Assembly (NCBI RefSeq): GCF_003336805.1
Contig: NZ_QFWJ01000005.1
Location: 124,001 to 188,000, forward strand
Reading direction: 5' to 3'
From: Marinospirillum perlucidum
GTDB taxonomy: Bacteria; Pseudomonadota; Gammaproteobacteria; Pseudomonadales; Halomonadaceae
Length of the DNA: 64,000 nucleotides
Below, in pieces: positions 1-8,444 of the stretch. The first letter of the stretch is position 1, and each line of letters starts with the position of its first letter. Both the position numbers and the translations under genes were made by a program. The notes under the pieces are model-generated. The model had not been told where the DNA came from. It worked only from the letters and a program-made list of their open reading frames with translations, and did not search any database.

Positions 1-179
1 GGGGCCTACAACTGCCCGATCTGTCAGCCAATCACACCTATCTGGCGGCACCGGCCGAGCGCATGACTCTGGCTGCCCAAGAGCTGCATCGCATCCTGCT
101 GGCATCCGGTCAGGTGTCTCAGCCGATCAATCTGCAGGATCTCTTTTCCTCCCAGTATCTGCCCAGGATTGCCGTATGA
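1..179 (+). CDS. C-terminal end of a probable ABC transporter solute-binding protein (partial)
   Basis: An open frame entering from the left edge ends at TGA 177-179 and encodes 58 residues. The tail, with a helix-rich segment followed by QPINLQDLFSSQYLP, resembles the C-terminus of NrtA/SsuA/TauA-like periplasmic binding proteins, which often end in a DLF..xFLP pattern. The stop overlaps the start of the next gene (ATGA), so the two are translationally coupled. The start, the signal peptide and most of the protein lie outside the window, so the family call is tentative; only the reading frame and the coupling are clear. Confidence 0.5.
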   Translation, partial: GLQLPDLSANHTYLAAPAERMTLAAQELHRILLASGQVSQPINLQDLFSSQYLPRIAV

Positions 180-2545
180 ATACCTCTCTGCGTGCTTTGG
201 TTTGTTGCTTCTTGATCGGATTGCTCTGGAGTGGCAGTGGCTGGGCTCAGCACCAACTCGGGCACCCTCAGACACTGGTTCTGGGCGTGGCGGCCTTGCG
301 TGACCAGGCACGGCTGGAAGAGCGTTTTCAACCCCTGGTGGCCTATCTTAATGAACAGCTGGAAGATCAGGCATTACAGCTGAAGGTGCTTTCACCCTCC
401 GAGATCTGGCAGGCACTGCAGCGTCATGAGCTGGATTTTGTCGTCACTGATCCGGTTAATTTTATCGCCCTGAGTGAACACAATGCCATGTCTTCGCCCT
501 TGGTGACCCTGGTCATGCAGGAAGCCGGTGAAGCGGTTGAAGCTCAGGGTGGGGTGATGCTTCAAGCTGCCGACCAAGAGCCTTTTACTGATCTTAAGGA
601 ACTCAAAGAGGCGACACTGGCGATTGCCGGGCGTAATTTTCTGGGGGGGTATCTGGCCCAGGCGAGAAGTCTTCAGGAAGCGGGTCTGGATGTTTCCGAA
701 CTCAACTGGCTGGATGTCGGGCCTTCCTACGAGGCGGTCGTGGAGGCGGTTTTAGCGGGCAGGGCCGATGTTGGTTTTATCCGCACAGGGGTCATGGAGC
801 GGCTGGTAGACGAAGGCTGGGTGGAGGCTGAGCGCCTGCGAGTCGTCAATGCCCAGGATATGCCCGGCTTCCCCTATCAGGTATCGACCCGCCTTTATCC
901 TCAGTGGCCGTTGGTCACCTTGCCGCAGGTTCGTGATGAGGTGGCGCGCAAGGTGGCTTCTGTGCTCCTGGCGCTGGATGCTGAAAATCCGGTCGTGCAA
1001 CAGGCCGGTTTGGCCGGTTTTAATGTGCCTTCGGACTACTCGGTGATAGAGCGGGATATGCGGCGTTTGCAAATTCCGCCTTTTAATACCCCGCAGCAGG
1101 TTAGCTGGGTGGAAATCTGGTATAGCTACCAGTGGCAGATCCTGATACTGACTGCTTTTGTCGTTCTGGTTGTGGTCTTGCTGGTTTTTTCTCTGGTGCT
1201 CAATCGGCGTTTGGCCTTGTCGCGTGAACACCTGGAAAAAATTGCTCATTACGATCTCCTGACCGGCTTGCCCAATTACCATCTGCTCAGCCGCCGCCTT
1301 CAGGAAGCCACGCAGGTCGCTTGGGAGACGGGGCGCAGTCTTGCTGTTTGCTACATGGACCTGGATAACTTCAAGCAGTTGAACGACCACTATGGTCACG
1401 GCTTGGGTGATGAATTGCTGTTATCTCTGGCACAAAGGCTGCAGCAAGAAATTGATGCCAGTGAAACCCTGGCAAGGGTCTCCGGAGATGAATTTGCCCT
1501 GGTTCTGACGGATTTGCACCCTAGTGAAAGCGATGGCCGTATCAAACAGCTGATGCAGTCCTTGCATCAACCGCTGGTCCTGAGTAAAACCACCACCGAG
1601 GTATCCGCCAGTCTGGGGATCACTCTTTTTCCATTGGATCGTTCTGATCCGGATACACTGCTACGTCATGCCAGCGAGGCCATGTTCCGGGCCAAATCCC
1701 TGGGCAAGAATCGCTACTATTACTTTGATGCCGATCTGGACCGGGAACAGCAGGGCTTGAGGGACCGTTTGCAGCGCTTGCAGGAAGCGCTGGAGGCCGA
1801 GGAGTTTCTTCTTTACTACCAGCCCAAGGTGGATCTGCGTACCCAGGAGGTTTTGGGTGTTGAGGCCCTGATTCGCTGGCAGCATCCTGAAGAGGGATTA
1901 CTGCCCCCCGGTGCCTTCCTGCCGGATATAGAGGCTAGTGAACTGGAAAATCCCCTGGGTAACTGGGTGATCAGCCAGGCCTTGTCGCAGCTAAATGCCT
2001 GGCACGAAGCAGGTCTTCAGATCAGGGTGAGTGTGAATATCAGTGCCAGTCATTTGTTAACAACGGGTTTTGCCACGCAATTAGAAGTGTTGCTGGCCGA
2101 GTACCCTGATCTGGATCCGGGTTATCTGGAAATTGAAGTGCTGGAAACAGCGGCCCTGGGGAGCCTGGATGAAGGACGCCAGATACTGGAGGCCTGTCAC
2201 CGCTTGGGGGTCAAGATTTCCCTGGATGACTTTGGTACTGGGTATTCATCGCTGGCCTATTTCCGTAATTTACCGGTAGATATCCTTAAAATTGATCAAA
2301 GCTTTGTCCGCGACATGCTGGAAGATCGTGAAGACCGCAGCATCGTGGAAAGTGTGGTGCGTCTGGCTGCAGCCTTCAATCGTCAGGTGATTGCCGAAGG
2401 GGTCGAGACCCTGGAGCATGCCGAAGCCTTGCTGGAATTGGGTTGCTTTCAGGCCCAGGGCTATGGAATTGCCCGTCCTCTGCCGGCTGAGGAGATACTT
2501 GACTGGACCCGCAACTGGGAAGAGGAGCCTTCTTTCACCAGTTAA
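176..2545 (+). CDS. PhnD-type periplasmic sensor fused to GGDEF and EAL domains
   Basis: A 789-residue inner-membrane signalling protein. Residues 1-24 form a signal peptide; about 30-300 resemble PhnD-type (phosphate/phosphonate) binding proteins; 322-342 form a membrane helix; a GGDEF domain and a C-terminal EAL domain follow. The GGDEF signature is SGDEF (436-440) and no RxxD inhibitory site precedes it, so cyclase activity is doubtful. The EAL domain keeps E563-A564-L565, the DDFGTG loop (684-689) and the EGVE motif, so c-di-GMP hydrolysis looks likely. The start overlaps the stop of the upstream binding-protein gene, suggesting a ligand-to-c-di-GMP circuit. The ligand is unknown. Confidence 0.88.
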   Translation: MNTSLRALVCCFLIGLLWSGSGWAQHQLGHPQTLVLGVAALRDQARLEERFQPLVAYLNEQLEDQALQLKVLSPSEIWQALQRHELDFVVTDPVNFIALSEHNAMSSPLVTLVMQEAGEAVEAQGGVMLQAADQEPFTDLKELKEATLAIAGRNFLGGYLAQARSLQEAGLDVSELNWLDVGPSYEAVVEAVLAGRADVGFIRTGVMERLVDEGWVEAERLRVVNAQDMPGFPYQVSTRLYPQWPLVTLPQVRDEVARKVASVLLALDAENPVVQQAGLAGFNVPSDYSVIERDMRRLQIPPFNTPQQVSWVEIWYSYQWQILILTAFVVLVVVLLVFSLVLNRRLALSREHLEKIAHYDLLTGLPNYHLLSRRLQEATQVAWETGRSLAVCYMDLDNFKQLNDHYGHGLGDELLLSLAQRLQQEIDASETLARVSGDEFALVLTDLHPSESDGRIKQLMQSLHQPLVLSKTTTEVSASLGITLFPLDRSDPDTLLRHASEAMFRAKSLGKNRYYYFDADLDREQQGLRDRLQRLQEALEAEEFLLYYQPKVDLRTQEVLGVEALIRWQHPEEGLLPPGAFLPDIEASELENPLGNWVISQALSQLNAWHEAGLQIRVSVNISASHLLTTGFATQLEVLLAEYPDLDPGYLEIEVLETAALGSLDEGRQILEACHRLGVKISLDDFGTGYSSLAYFRNLPVDILKIDQSFVRDMLEDREDRSIVESVVRLAAAFNRQVIAEGVETLEHAEALLELGCFQAQGYGIARPLPAEEILDWTRNWEEEPSFTS

Positions 2546-2650
2546 CCGGGTGGTGATATCGCTGTCCAGCTTTGCAAATGTTTCAGAAAGTATCTCTAAT
2601 GCGTTCGATGTAATTCAAAGTGCGCTTTTTGTTACCAAAATATAACCCGC

Positions 2651-2708
2651 CTCACCTAATCTCAAATCAGCAGGCCAGACCTGTTTCCAACCACTGATTT
2701 GAGGTGAG
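2651..2708 (+). promoter_or_regulatory. Leader hairpin that sequesters the ribosome-binding site of the next gene
   Basis: CTCAAATCAG (2661-2670) pairs perfectly with CTGATTTGAG (2694-2703). The stem can extend through CTCAC (2651-2655) pairing with GTGAG (2704-2708) across a 5-nt bulge. The 3' arm contains the Shine-Dalgarno GAGGTGAG, directly in front of the ATG at 2711. The 23-nt loop holds a second small CAGG/CCTG hairpin. The geometry suggests translational control, but no trigger is known. Confidence 0.6.
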
Positions 2709-2710
2709 CC

Positions 2711-3664
2711 ATGAACACGCGCATCAATCCTTGCAAACTTCTGTGGGCACCCTTTTGGCTAGTGCTGGCCAGTGTGCTCTTTTTCTCCGGGCAGCTGTTC
2801 GCGGCTCCCCAGTGTCAAACCCTCTTTGCAGGCCAAACCCTGGATGCCGGGGAAGTCTGTGTGGATAACACCGGTGAAGACTTGACGGTTACCTTCCAGA
2901 CCAGTGGTGACTGGTTGCTGGAAGAAACCCATTTGTTTATCGGTTCCAGCCTGGACGAAATGCCCCGGACACGTTCCGGTAACCCCCAGGTGGGCCGTTT
3001 TCCCTTCCAGACCCAACTGGATGGGGTGACCTCCTACACCTACACCCTGCCTCTGGGTGATTATGGTGTCGCCGGGGATACCCTGGTTATTGCCGCTCAT
3101 GCCGTGGTCTATCGCATGACTGCCGATGGCAGCGTGCAATCGGAAACCGGCTGGGCGGATGGTGATCGCATCCGTGAGAAGGGTAACTGGGCGACCTACT
3201 TTACCTATGTCATTCAGGATGGCGGAGTGGTGCTGGGTTGTGCTTCCAAGGAAACAGCTTTTGCCTATGGTGATCAGCCTCTGAATGAGCTGGGAACCGG
3301 TATCAACCGCTGGGGCTGGCAGATTACCCTGGATGCCGACTTTGGCTATTCAGGCACTCAGCCGATCTATGCCGGTGCCGGTTTGAATGACATCACCAAG
3401 GGTACGCTGGTGGGTGAATTGACCTATGACTACAACGGCAGCAATGTCTATGTCACCTTCAGTCTGCTGCCTGGTTTCAGCCTGACCGAAACCCACCTCT
3501 ACCTGGATACCACCTATGTCACCACAGGGGCTCCCGGCCAGTTTGGTCATCTGCATGACAACCTGCCGGTGGGTACAACCTTTGATGACTACCTGATCCC
3601 GGTGGATATCCAGCCTGGTGAAAGTCTCTACCTGGTTGCCCACGCTACCGTGTGCATGGAATAA
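2711..3664 (+). CDS. Secreted protein with two copies of a beta-rich domain, function unknown
   Basis: A 317-residue protein with an N-terminal signal peptide (hydrophobic core about 11-30, ending near LFAAP). The mature part has two related halves. Each contains a [VF]TF...ETHL[FY] segment, a PG/PQ-x-G-x-F segment and a closing [LI]xxAHAxV segment (residues about 70-145 and 240-315), so it arose by internal duplication. Similar ETHLY..VAHA modules occur in surface and secreted proteins of many bacteria, with no defined activity that I can name. The gene stands alone behind a structured leader. The final motif ends in a cysteine (VCME), which could pair with the one near residue 32. Confidence 0.75.
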   Translation: MNTRINPCKLLWAPFWLVLASVLFFSGQLFAAPQCQTLFAGQTLDAGEVCVDNTGEDLTVTFQTSGDWLLEETHLFIGSSLDEMPRTRSGNPQVGRFPFQTQLDGVTSYTYTLPLGDYGVAGDTLVIAAHAVVYRMTADGSVQSETGWADGDRIREKGNWATYFTYVIQDGGVVLGCASKETAFAYGDQPLNELGTGINRWGWQITLDADFGYSGTQPIYAGAGLNDITKGTLVGELTYDYNGSNVYVTFSLLPGFSLTETHLYLDTTYVTTGAPGQFGHLHDNLPVGTTFDDYLIPVDIQPGESLYLVAHATVCME

Positions 3665-3689
3665 GTCTTGGATCTTGTCTGGGTTCTGC

Positions 3690-4352
3690 CTAGCTGGCGG
3701 GGCCCAGACTATAGCCGACCCCCCGATGATTACTGATCCATTGCTGATCCCCGGCCTGCGCCAGTTTTTTGCGTAGGTGGGCGATATAAACCTTGATGCA
3801 ATTTTCTTGCAAATCTCCGTCCTGCCCGCGCAAATGATCCACCAGTTGGCTTTTAGTGAAGACCTGTCGCGGATGACGCATCAATAACTCCAGCAATTGG
3901 AATTCAGTAGGGGTGAGTCTCAAGGGCTGATCCTTCCAGCTGACTTCATGACTGAAGGGGTCCAGTTGTAACCCTTGCCAGTTGAGTTGCTGCTGATAGG
4001 GGTGGGTGGCCCGGCGCAGCAAAGCTCGGGTGCGGGCTTGTAACTCCAGGGGGTGAAAGGGTTGGATGAGTATTTCGTCGGCTCCGGCATCCAGCCAGTG
4101 AATCCGGGATTTCAGCTGGCTATCCACCAGAAGCATCAGTAAAAGGTTAGGATGAACACGGCGTAAATAGCTGGGCGTGTAGCCAGCTTCGGCGAGGGAT
4201 TGCTCCAGGATGATCAGGTCGGGAGCCGAATTGGTTAACTCCCCAGACAGTTTTTGGGTCTGATCAAGAAGGCGTAAGTGATAGTGGCCATCCAGGCAGG
4301 ACTGCATCATTTTCAGCAGTGCTTGATCCTGACTTACCAGCAAGATTTGCAT
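3690..4352 (-). CDS. OmpR-family regulator with a degenerate receiver domain
   Basis: A 220-residue protein: receiver-like domain (about 1-115) plus a winged-helix DNA-binding domain (about 125-218, with LTPTEFQLLELL and the C-terminal wing RGVGYSL). The ATG at 4352 is preferred over a TTG at 4367 because GGGGTG sits just upstream. Key receiver residues are changed: the phosphoacceptor Asp is Glu (E50 in DLIILEQ), the switch Lys is Gln (Q97 in LIQPF), and one of the N-terminal acidic pair is Gln. No histidine kinase is adjacent. It lies 73 bp downstream of cysA on the same strand. Phosphorylation-independent activity is inferred. Confidence 0.85.
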   Translation of the reverse strand: MQILLVSQDQALLKMMQSCLDGHYHLRLLDQTQKLSGELTNSAPDLIILEQSLAEAGYTPSYLRRVHPNLLLMLLVDSQLKSRIHWLDAGADEILIQPFHPLELQARTRALLRRATHPYQQQLNWQGLQLDPFSHEVSWKDQPLRLTPTEFQLLELLMRHPRQVFTKSQLVDHLRGQDGDLQENCIKVYIAHLRKKLAQAGDQQWISNHRGVGYSLGPAS

Positions 4353-4375
4353 GCTGGCACCCCGCAAGGCTAGTT

Positions 4376-4425
4376 AAGATAAAAGTAATATATTTGTTTT
4401 TGCGCGGGGATGCCAGTTTTTATCT
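4376..4425. promoter_or_regulatory. Inverted repeat between cysA and the regulator gene
   Basis: AAGATAAAA (4376-4384) and TTTTATCTT (4417-4425) are perfect 9-bp inverted repeats separated by 32 bp of A+T-rich sequence with TATATT-like hexamers on the minus strand. It could be an operator, or part of a separate promoter for the regulator gene. There is no intrinsic terminator here, so read-through from cysA is possible. Confidence 0.35.
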
Positions 4426-5550
4426 TCAGGCCAGAGCCAGACCGGGTGTCTTTTCCTGAAAGGACCAGTTGAGGCGCTGAGGTTGTTCCTGTTGCTCCAC
4501 AAACAATTGGCCATTCATGGGCAGAGCATAGCAGGTCTCTCCCCTTTGCGGCTGCCAGGCATTGTATTCAGCATGGCTGATGGCAGCTTCCCACAAATCA
4601 TCCGCTTCCCAACCCTGGGGTTCCAGCTCCAGCCGAACCTCAGCGCCAATCAGGTTAACGGCCTTGATGGTCAGGGGAAGATGGGCGCGGGCATCGGGCT
4701 CGCGGGCCAGAGTGATTTCATGTGAACGCAGGTAAAGCTGACCGGGTGTTACTTGACTGCCATGCGGAAAGGCAACCCAAGCCTGATTTTGCTGCAAACG
4801 CTGACCTTGAACTTCACCCTGGAACACATTGACCTGCCCCAGAAAATCATAGACAAAGCGATTGGCCGGTTGGTGGTAGAGGTCTTCGGGGGTGGCCTGC
4901 TGCTCGATTTGCCCCTGGCTCATGACCACGACACGATCCGAGACTTCCAGCGCTTCTTCCTGGTCATGGGTAACAAAGACGCTGGTAAAGCCCAGTTCGT
5001 CATGCAGATCGCGCAGCCAGCGGCGTAGCTCCTTACGAACTCGCGCATCCAGCGCACCAAAGGGCTCATCCAGCAAGAGAACACGGGGCTGCATGGCCAG
5101 TGCCCGGGCCAGGGCCACACGCTGTTTCTGGCCACCGGACAGCTGAGCGGGATAGCGATCACCCAGGTGCCCCAGTTCGATTTTATCGAGAAGTTCGGCG
5201 ACTCGGGATTTGATTTCAGCCTTGCTGGGGCGTTGTGATTTGGGCAGCACCTCCAGACCGAAGGCAATGTTGTCAGCCACGGTCATATGCCGGAAAAGCG
5301 CATAGTTCTGGAAGACAAACCCCACGCGGCGGTCGCGAACGTGCAGCTGGGTCACCTCCTTGTTACTAAAGAAGATACGCCCGCTATCGGCTTGCTCCAA
5401 TCCGGCCAGGATACGCAGCAGGGTGGTCTTACCGGAACCGGAGGGGCCCAAAAGACCAACCATTTCGCCTTCATGAATGGTGAGATCCAACGGCTTGATG
5501 GCCTGGAAGCGACCGAAGGTTTTACTGACTTCTTGGATCTTGATGCTCAT
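4426..5550 (-). CDS. cysA: Sulfate/thiosulfate ABC transporter ATP-binding protein CysA
   Basis: A 374-residue ATPase driving sulfate/thiosulfate import through CysT-CysW. Visible motifs: Walker A GPSGSGKTT near residue 35, a Q-loop (VFQNYALF), the signature LSGGQKQRVALARAL, Walker B LLLDEPFGALD and the H-loop VTHDQEEAL. The C-terminal third is a TOBE-like regulatory region, as usual for CysA. It is the fourth gene of the minus-strand sbp-cysT-cysW-cysA run, 54 bp after cysW, with GAGG ahead of its ATG. Length and gene order match the family. Confidence 0.95.
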   Translation of the reverse strand: MSIKIQEVSKTFGRFQAIKPLDLTIHEGEMVGLLGPSGSGKTTLLRILAGLEQADSGRIFFSNKEVTQLHVRDRRVGFVFQNYALFRHMTVADNIAFGLEVLPKSQRPSKAEIKSRVAELLDKIELGHLGDRYPAQLSGGQKQRVALARALAMQPRVLLLDEPFGALDARVRKELRRWLRDLHDELGFTSVFVTHDQEEALEVSDRVVVMSQGQIEQQATPEDLYHQPANRFVYDFLGQVNVFQGEVQGQRLQQNQAWVAFPHGSQVTPGQLYLRSHEITLAREPDARAHLPLTIKAVNLIGAEVRLELEPQGWEADDLWEAAISHAEYNAWQPQRGETCYALPMNGQLFVEQQEQPQRLNWSFQEKTPGLALA

Positions 5551-5604
5551 TCTTTAACCTCAGTATTCGTTCTTTGTTCGCCGGGGCGAGCCTGCAGCCG
5601 GGCC

Positions 5605-6435
5605 TTAATGGGTGACTTTGTGCTGGCGCCATTCCAGCAGGGTTTTCAGCAGTAGGGTGATCAAGGCCATACCAGCCAATAAAGAAGCACTGGTGAAGGC
5701 ACCCACCAGGTTGTAATCCTGATAAAGGAGTTCCACATGCAAGGGCAGGGTGTTGGTTTCGCCGCGAATGTTGCCGGAAACCACGGCCACAGCACCAAAT
5801 TCACCCACAGCCCGGGCATTGGTCAGCACCACACCGTAAAGCAGGGCCCACTGGATATTGGGCAACGTAACCCGGCGGAACATCTGCCAGCCGTTGGCAC
5901 CCAGCGTAATCGCAGCTTCTTCTTCGGAGGCACCCTGTTGCTGCATGAGAGGAATCAATTCGCGAGCGACAAAGGGGCAGGTGATGAAGACGGTCACCAT
6001 AACAATGCCCGGCCAGGCAAACATCAGTTGAATGTCCTGATCCATCAGCCAGCTACCCAGCCAGCCATTGCTGCCATAGAGCAACAGGTATAAAAGACCG
6101 GCCACGACCGGGGAGACGGCAAAGGGGATATCGATCAGAGTGATCAGCAGCTTGCGACCGGGAAAGTCAAAGCGCGTGACCAGCCAGGCCAGAAAGGTGC
6201 CAAACACAAGATTCAGAGGCACTGTTAAACCGGCTACCAGAAGCGTCAGCCCGATGGCATGAAGCGTGTACTCGTCGGTCAGGTTATCCCAAAAGACACC
6301 TGCTCCGGCACTGAATGCCTGGGCAAAAATGGCCATCAGGGGAACCACCAGCAGCACCCCGATGGCTGCCACAGCCAGGGTAATCAGCAGGCGGCGTAGC
6401 CAGGGCTGATCGGCAATACGTTGCTGATGTTTCAT
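5605..6435 (-). CDS. cysW: Sulfate ABC transporter permease CysW
   Basis: Inner-membrane permease of about 276 residues with six predicted helices and an EAA loop (about GASEEEAAITLGANGWQMF), which docks the ATPase. The start is taken at ATG 6435, preceded by AAGGGGA. This ATG overlaps the cysT TGA (ATGA), giving translational coupling; upstream in-frame codons lie inside cysT and lack such a site. It pairs with CysT to form the sulfate channel. Confidence 0.93.
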   Translation of the reverse strand: MKHQQRIADQPWLRRLLITLAVAAIGVLLVVPLMAIFAQAFSAGAGVFWDNLTDEYTLHAIGLTLLVAGLTVPLNLVFGTFLAWLVTRFDFPGRKLLITLIDIPFAVSPVVAGLLYLLLYGSNGWLGSWLMDQDIQLMFAWPGIVMVTVFITCPFVARELIPLMQQQGASEEEAAITLGANGWQMFRRVTLPNIQWALLYGVVLTNARAVGEFGAVAVVSGNIRGETNTLPLHVELLYQDYNLVGAFTSASLLAGMALITLLLKTLLEWRQHKVTH

Positions 6436-7295
6436 AGTGTCCCCTTGAGGCGCTTCAGATAGCGAGCCTGCCAACTATTGACTAAAAACAGCAGGAGCAA
6501 AGAAACCAGCAGAACCACCGAGGCGATGGCACTCGCAGCGGCATAATCAAACTCTTGCAAACGCACAAAAATCATCAGGCTGGTGACTTCACTAACGTAG
6601 GGCATGTTACCGGCAATAAAAATGATGGCACCAAACTCGCCCAGACTACGAATAAAGGAGAGGGCTACCCCGGTAACCAGAGCGGGCCAGATTCCGGGAA
6701 AGACCACCCGGCGAAAAACCTGGAAATCACTGGCTCCCAGACTCAGTGCCGCTTCTTCATCACTGGTATTCATGTCTTCCATTACCGGCTGCACACTGCG
6801 CACCACAAACGGCAGACTGGTGAAAAGCATCGCCAGCATGATACCCAGGGGGGTGTAGGCCACTTCCAGCCCTAGTTGGGCCAGTTGTTTTCCATACCAG
6901 CCTTCAGCAGAAAACAGGGTGGCCAGAGTGATGCCCGCTACAGCGGTTGGCAGGGCAAAAGGCAGGTCGACCAGTGCATCAACCAGGCGTTTGCCGGGAA
7001 ATTGATAACGCACCAGAACCCAGGCTAGCAGCAGCCCGATCACCCCGTTTGCCAGCGATGCCACCAGAGCGGTCAGCAGGGTTACGCGATAGGAGGCCAG
7101 AACACGCGGGTCAGTGATCACAAACCAGTATTCACCCCAGCTCATGCCCGAGGTCTGCATCAGCAGGCCCGTCAGGGGTAGCAAAAGCACAACACTGATA
7201 AATAGCAGGGAAATGCCCAGGCTCAAGGTAAAGCCCGGCAGAACACGTCTGCCGGTTACCTTGAAGGGGTTGGAAATCAGGTTGATGCCGGACAT
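6432..7295 (-). CDS. cysT: Sulfate ABC transporter permease CysT (CysU)
   Basis: A 287-residue membrane protein, the first permease of the sulfate importer. Hydrophobic segments span the length, and the EAA motif lies in NTSDEEAALSLGASDFQVF. Its paralogue CysW follows with a 4-base overlap, and sbp precedes it by 9 bp. Gene order sbp-cysT-cysW-cysA is the classical arrangement, which supports the assignment to sulfate rather than molybdate, together with the Sbp-type binding protein. Confidence 0.93.
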   Translation of the reverse strand: MSGINLISNPFKVTGRRVLPGFTLSLGISLLFISVVLLLPLTGLLMQTSGMSWGEYWFVITDPRVLASYRVTLLTALVASLANGVIGLLLAWVLVRYQFPGKRLVDALVDLPFALPTAVAGITLATLFSAEGWYGKQLAQLGLEVAYTPLGIMLAMLFTSLPFVVRSVQPVMEDMNTSDEEAALSLGASDFQVFRRVVFPGIWPALVTGVALSFIRSLGEFGAIIFIAGNMPYVSEVTSLMIFVRLQEFDYAAASAIASVVLLVSLLLLFLVNSWQARYLKRLKGTL

Positions 7296-7304
7296 GGTCG
7301 TTCC

Positions 7305-8321
7305 TTAGCGGCGCTGAAGCTGATCCAGTTTGCCGCCACTGGCAAAGTGGGTCTCCATGGCGTTTTCCCAGCTTCCGGCAATCTCCTGGATACCCAACAG
7401 TTGCAGTTCGGGGAAGCGGTCGGAAAATTCAGCGCGGATTTCGTCGTCATAGACGCGATAGTTGAAGCCAGCCAGAAGGCGCTGGGCTTCTTTGCTGTAA
7501 AGATGTTCCAGATAGGCGTTGGCCAGCTCCAGATTGCCGTTACGCTCGGCGTAGTCTTCAACCACAGCGACCGGGAATTCAGCCAGGAAGCTGACCTCGG
7601 GAACGACGATTTCGAACTCACGATCCGGAAAGGCTGCAATAATGCCCTGGATTTCGGATTCAAACGTCAGCAGGGCGTCACCGATGTTACGCTCAACAAA
7701 GGAGTTGGTGGCACCACGACCGCCGGTATCAAAAACGGCGACACGGCCCAGCAGTGATTTCATGAAGGTGTCGATGGCATCCTGGTCCTCGCCCCAGGTT
7801 TGCTGGGCGTAACCCAGAGCAGCCAGATAGGTGTAGCGCGCATTACCCGAGGTTTTGGGGTTGGGCATGACCAGATCCACATCTTCACGAGTCAGGTCAT
7901 CCCAGTTGCTGATACCCTTGGGGTTATCCTTGCGAACCAGGAAGGCCATGGTGGAATAGTAGGGCGAGCTGGCATTGGGGAAGCGACTTTGCCAGTCTTC
8001 TGGCAGCAGACCCCCGCGCTCATGCAGAATATTGACGTCTGTAACCTGGTTGTAGGTCACCACGTCAGCACGCAGGCCCTGGATGATGGCTTGAGCCTGG
8101 CGTGAAGAGCCTCCGTGAGACTGGCGAATTTCAACGGTTTCACCCGTGGTTTCCTGCCAGTGGTCAACGAACAGCTCGTTGTAGCTGGCAAAGAGTTCAC
8201 GAGCGATGTCGTAGGAAGAATTCAACAGGTTGGTTTCGGCCAGTGCCTGGCCCGAGCCCAGAGTGATCGCCAGACCGGCAGCAGCCAGCGGGCGCCCCAG
8301 GGTTTTGCTGATAAAAGACAT
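7305..8321 (-). CDS. sbp: Periplasmic sulfate-binding protein
   Basis: A 338-residue binding protein with a signal peptide (residues 1-28, cleavage after ALA). The mature N-terminus NLLNSSYDIARELF, followed by QSHGGSSRQAQAI and GLRADVVTYNQ, is typical of Sbp/CysP sulfate-binding proteins; the SHGGSSRQA loop contributes to sulfate binding. It is the first gene of the operon, with AAGGAAT eight bases before its ATG. Regulation by CysB is expected from the family, but I could not identify a CysB site with confidence. Sbp and CysP cannot be separated by eye. Confidence 0.93.
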   Translation of the reverse strand: MSFISKTLGRPLAAAGLAITLGSGQALAETNLLNSSYDIARELFASYNELFVDHWQETTGETVEIRQSHGGSSRQAQAIIQGLRADVVTYNQVTDVNILHERGGLLPEDWQSRFPNASSPYYSTMAFLVRKDNPKGISNWDDLTREDVDLVMPNPKTSGNARYTYLAALGYAQQTWGEDQDAIDTFMKSLLGRVAVFDTGGRGATNSFVERNIGDALLTFESEIQGIIAAFPDREFEIVVPEVSFLAEFPVAVVEDYAERNGNLELANAYLEHLYSKEAQRLLAGFNYRVYDDEIRAEFSDRFPELQLLGIQEIAGSWENAMETHFASGGKLDQLQRR

Positions 8322-8411
8322 GATAATAATTCCTTGTGTTGCAGGTTTTAACTTGAGGCTAAGACTAAACTCTAATTTAGGTTATAACAACACGATCTCT
8401 TAGAATATTTT

Positions 8412-8427
8412 GTTAGATATAGCTAAC
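8412..8427. promoter_or_regulatory. Near-palindrome between sbp and mpg
   Basis: GTTAGATATAGCTAAC is a 16-bp near-palindrome with GTTAG/CTAAC arms, in an A+T-rich divergent intergenic region (8322-8444) that must carry the sbp promoter and the mpg start signals. It could be an operator or overlap a -10 element. No regulator can be named. Confidence 0.3.
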
Positions 8428-8444
8428 CAAAAAAAAGGTATTTC

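Noticed and set aside
4353-4367. TTG start for the OmpR-type regulator
   Set aside because: No Shine-Dalgarno precedes it, whereas GGGGTG stands before the ATG at 4352, which gives the normal receiver N-terminus.
7277-7663. 128-codon frame overlapping sbp on the same strand
   Set aside because: Out of frame with the complete sbp gene and without features; a shadow.
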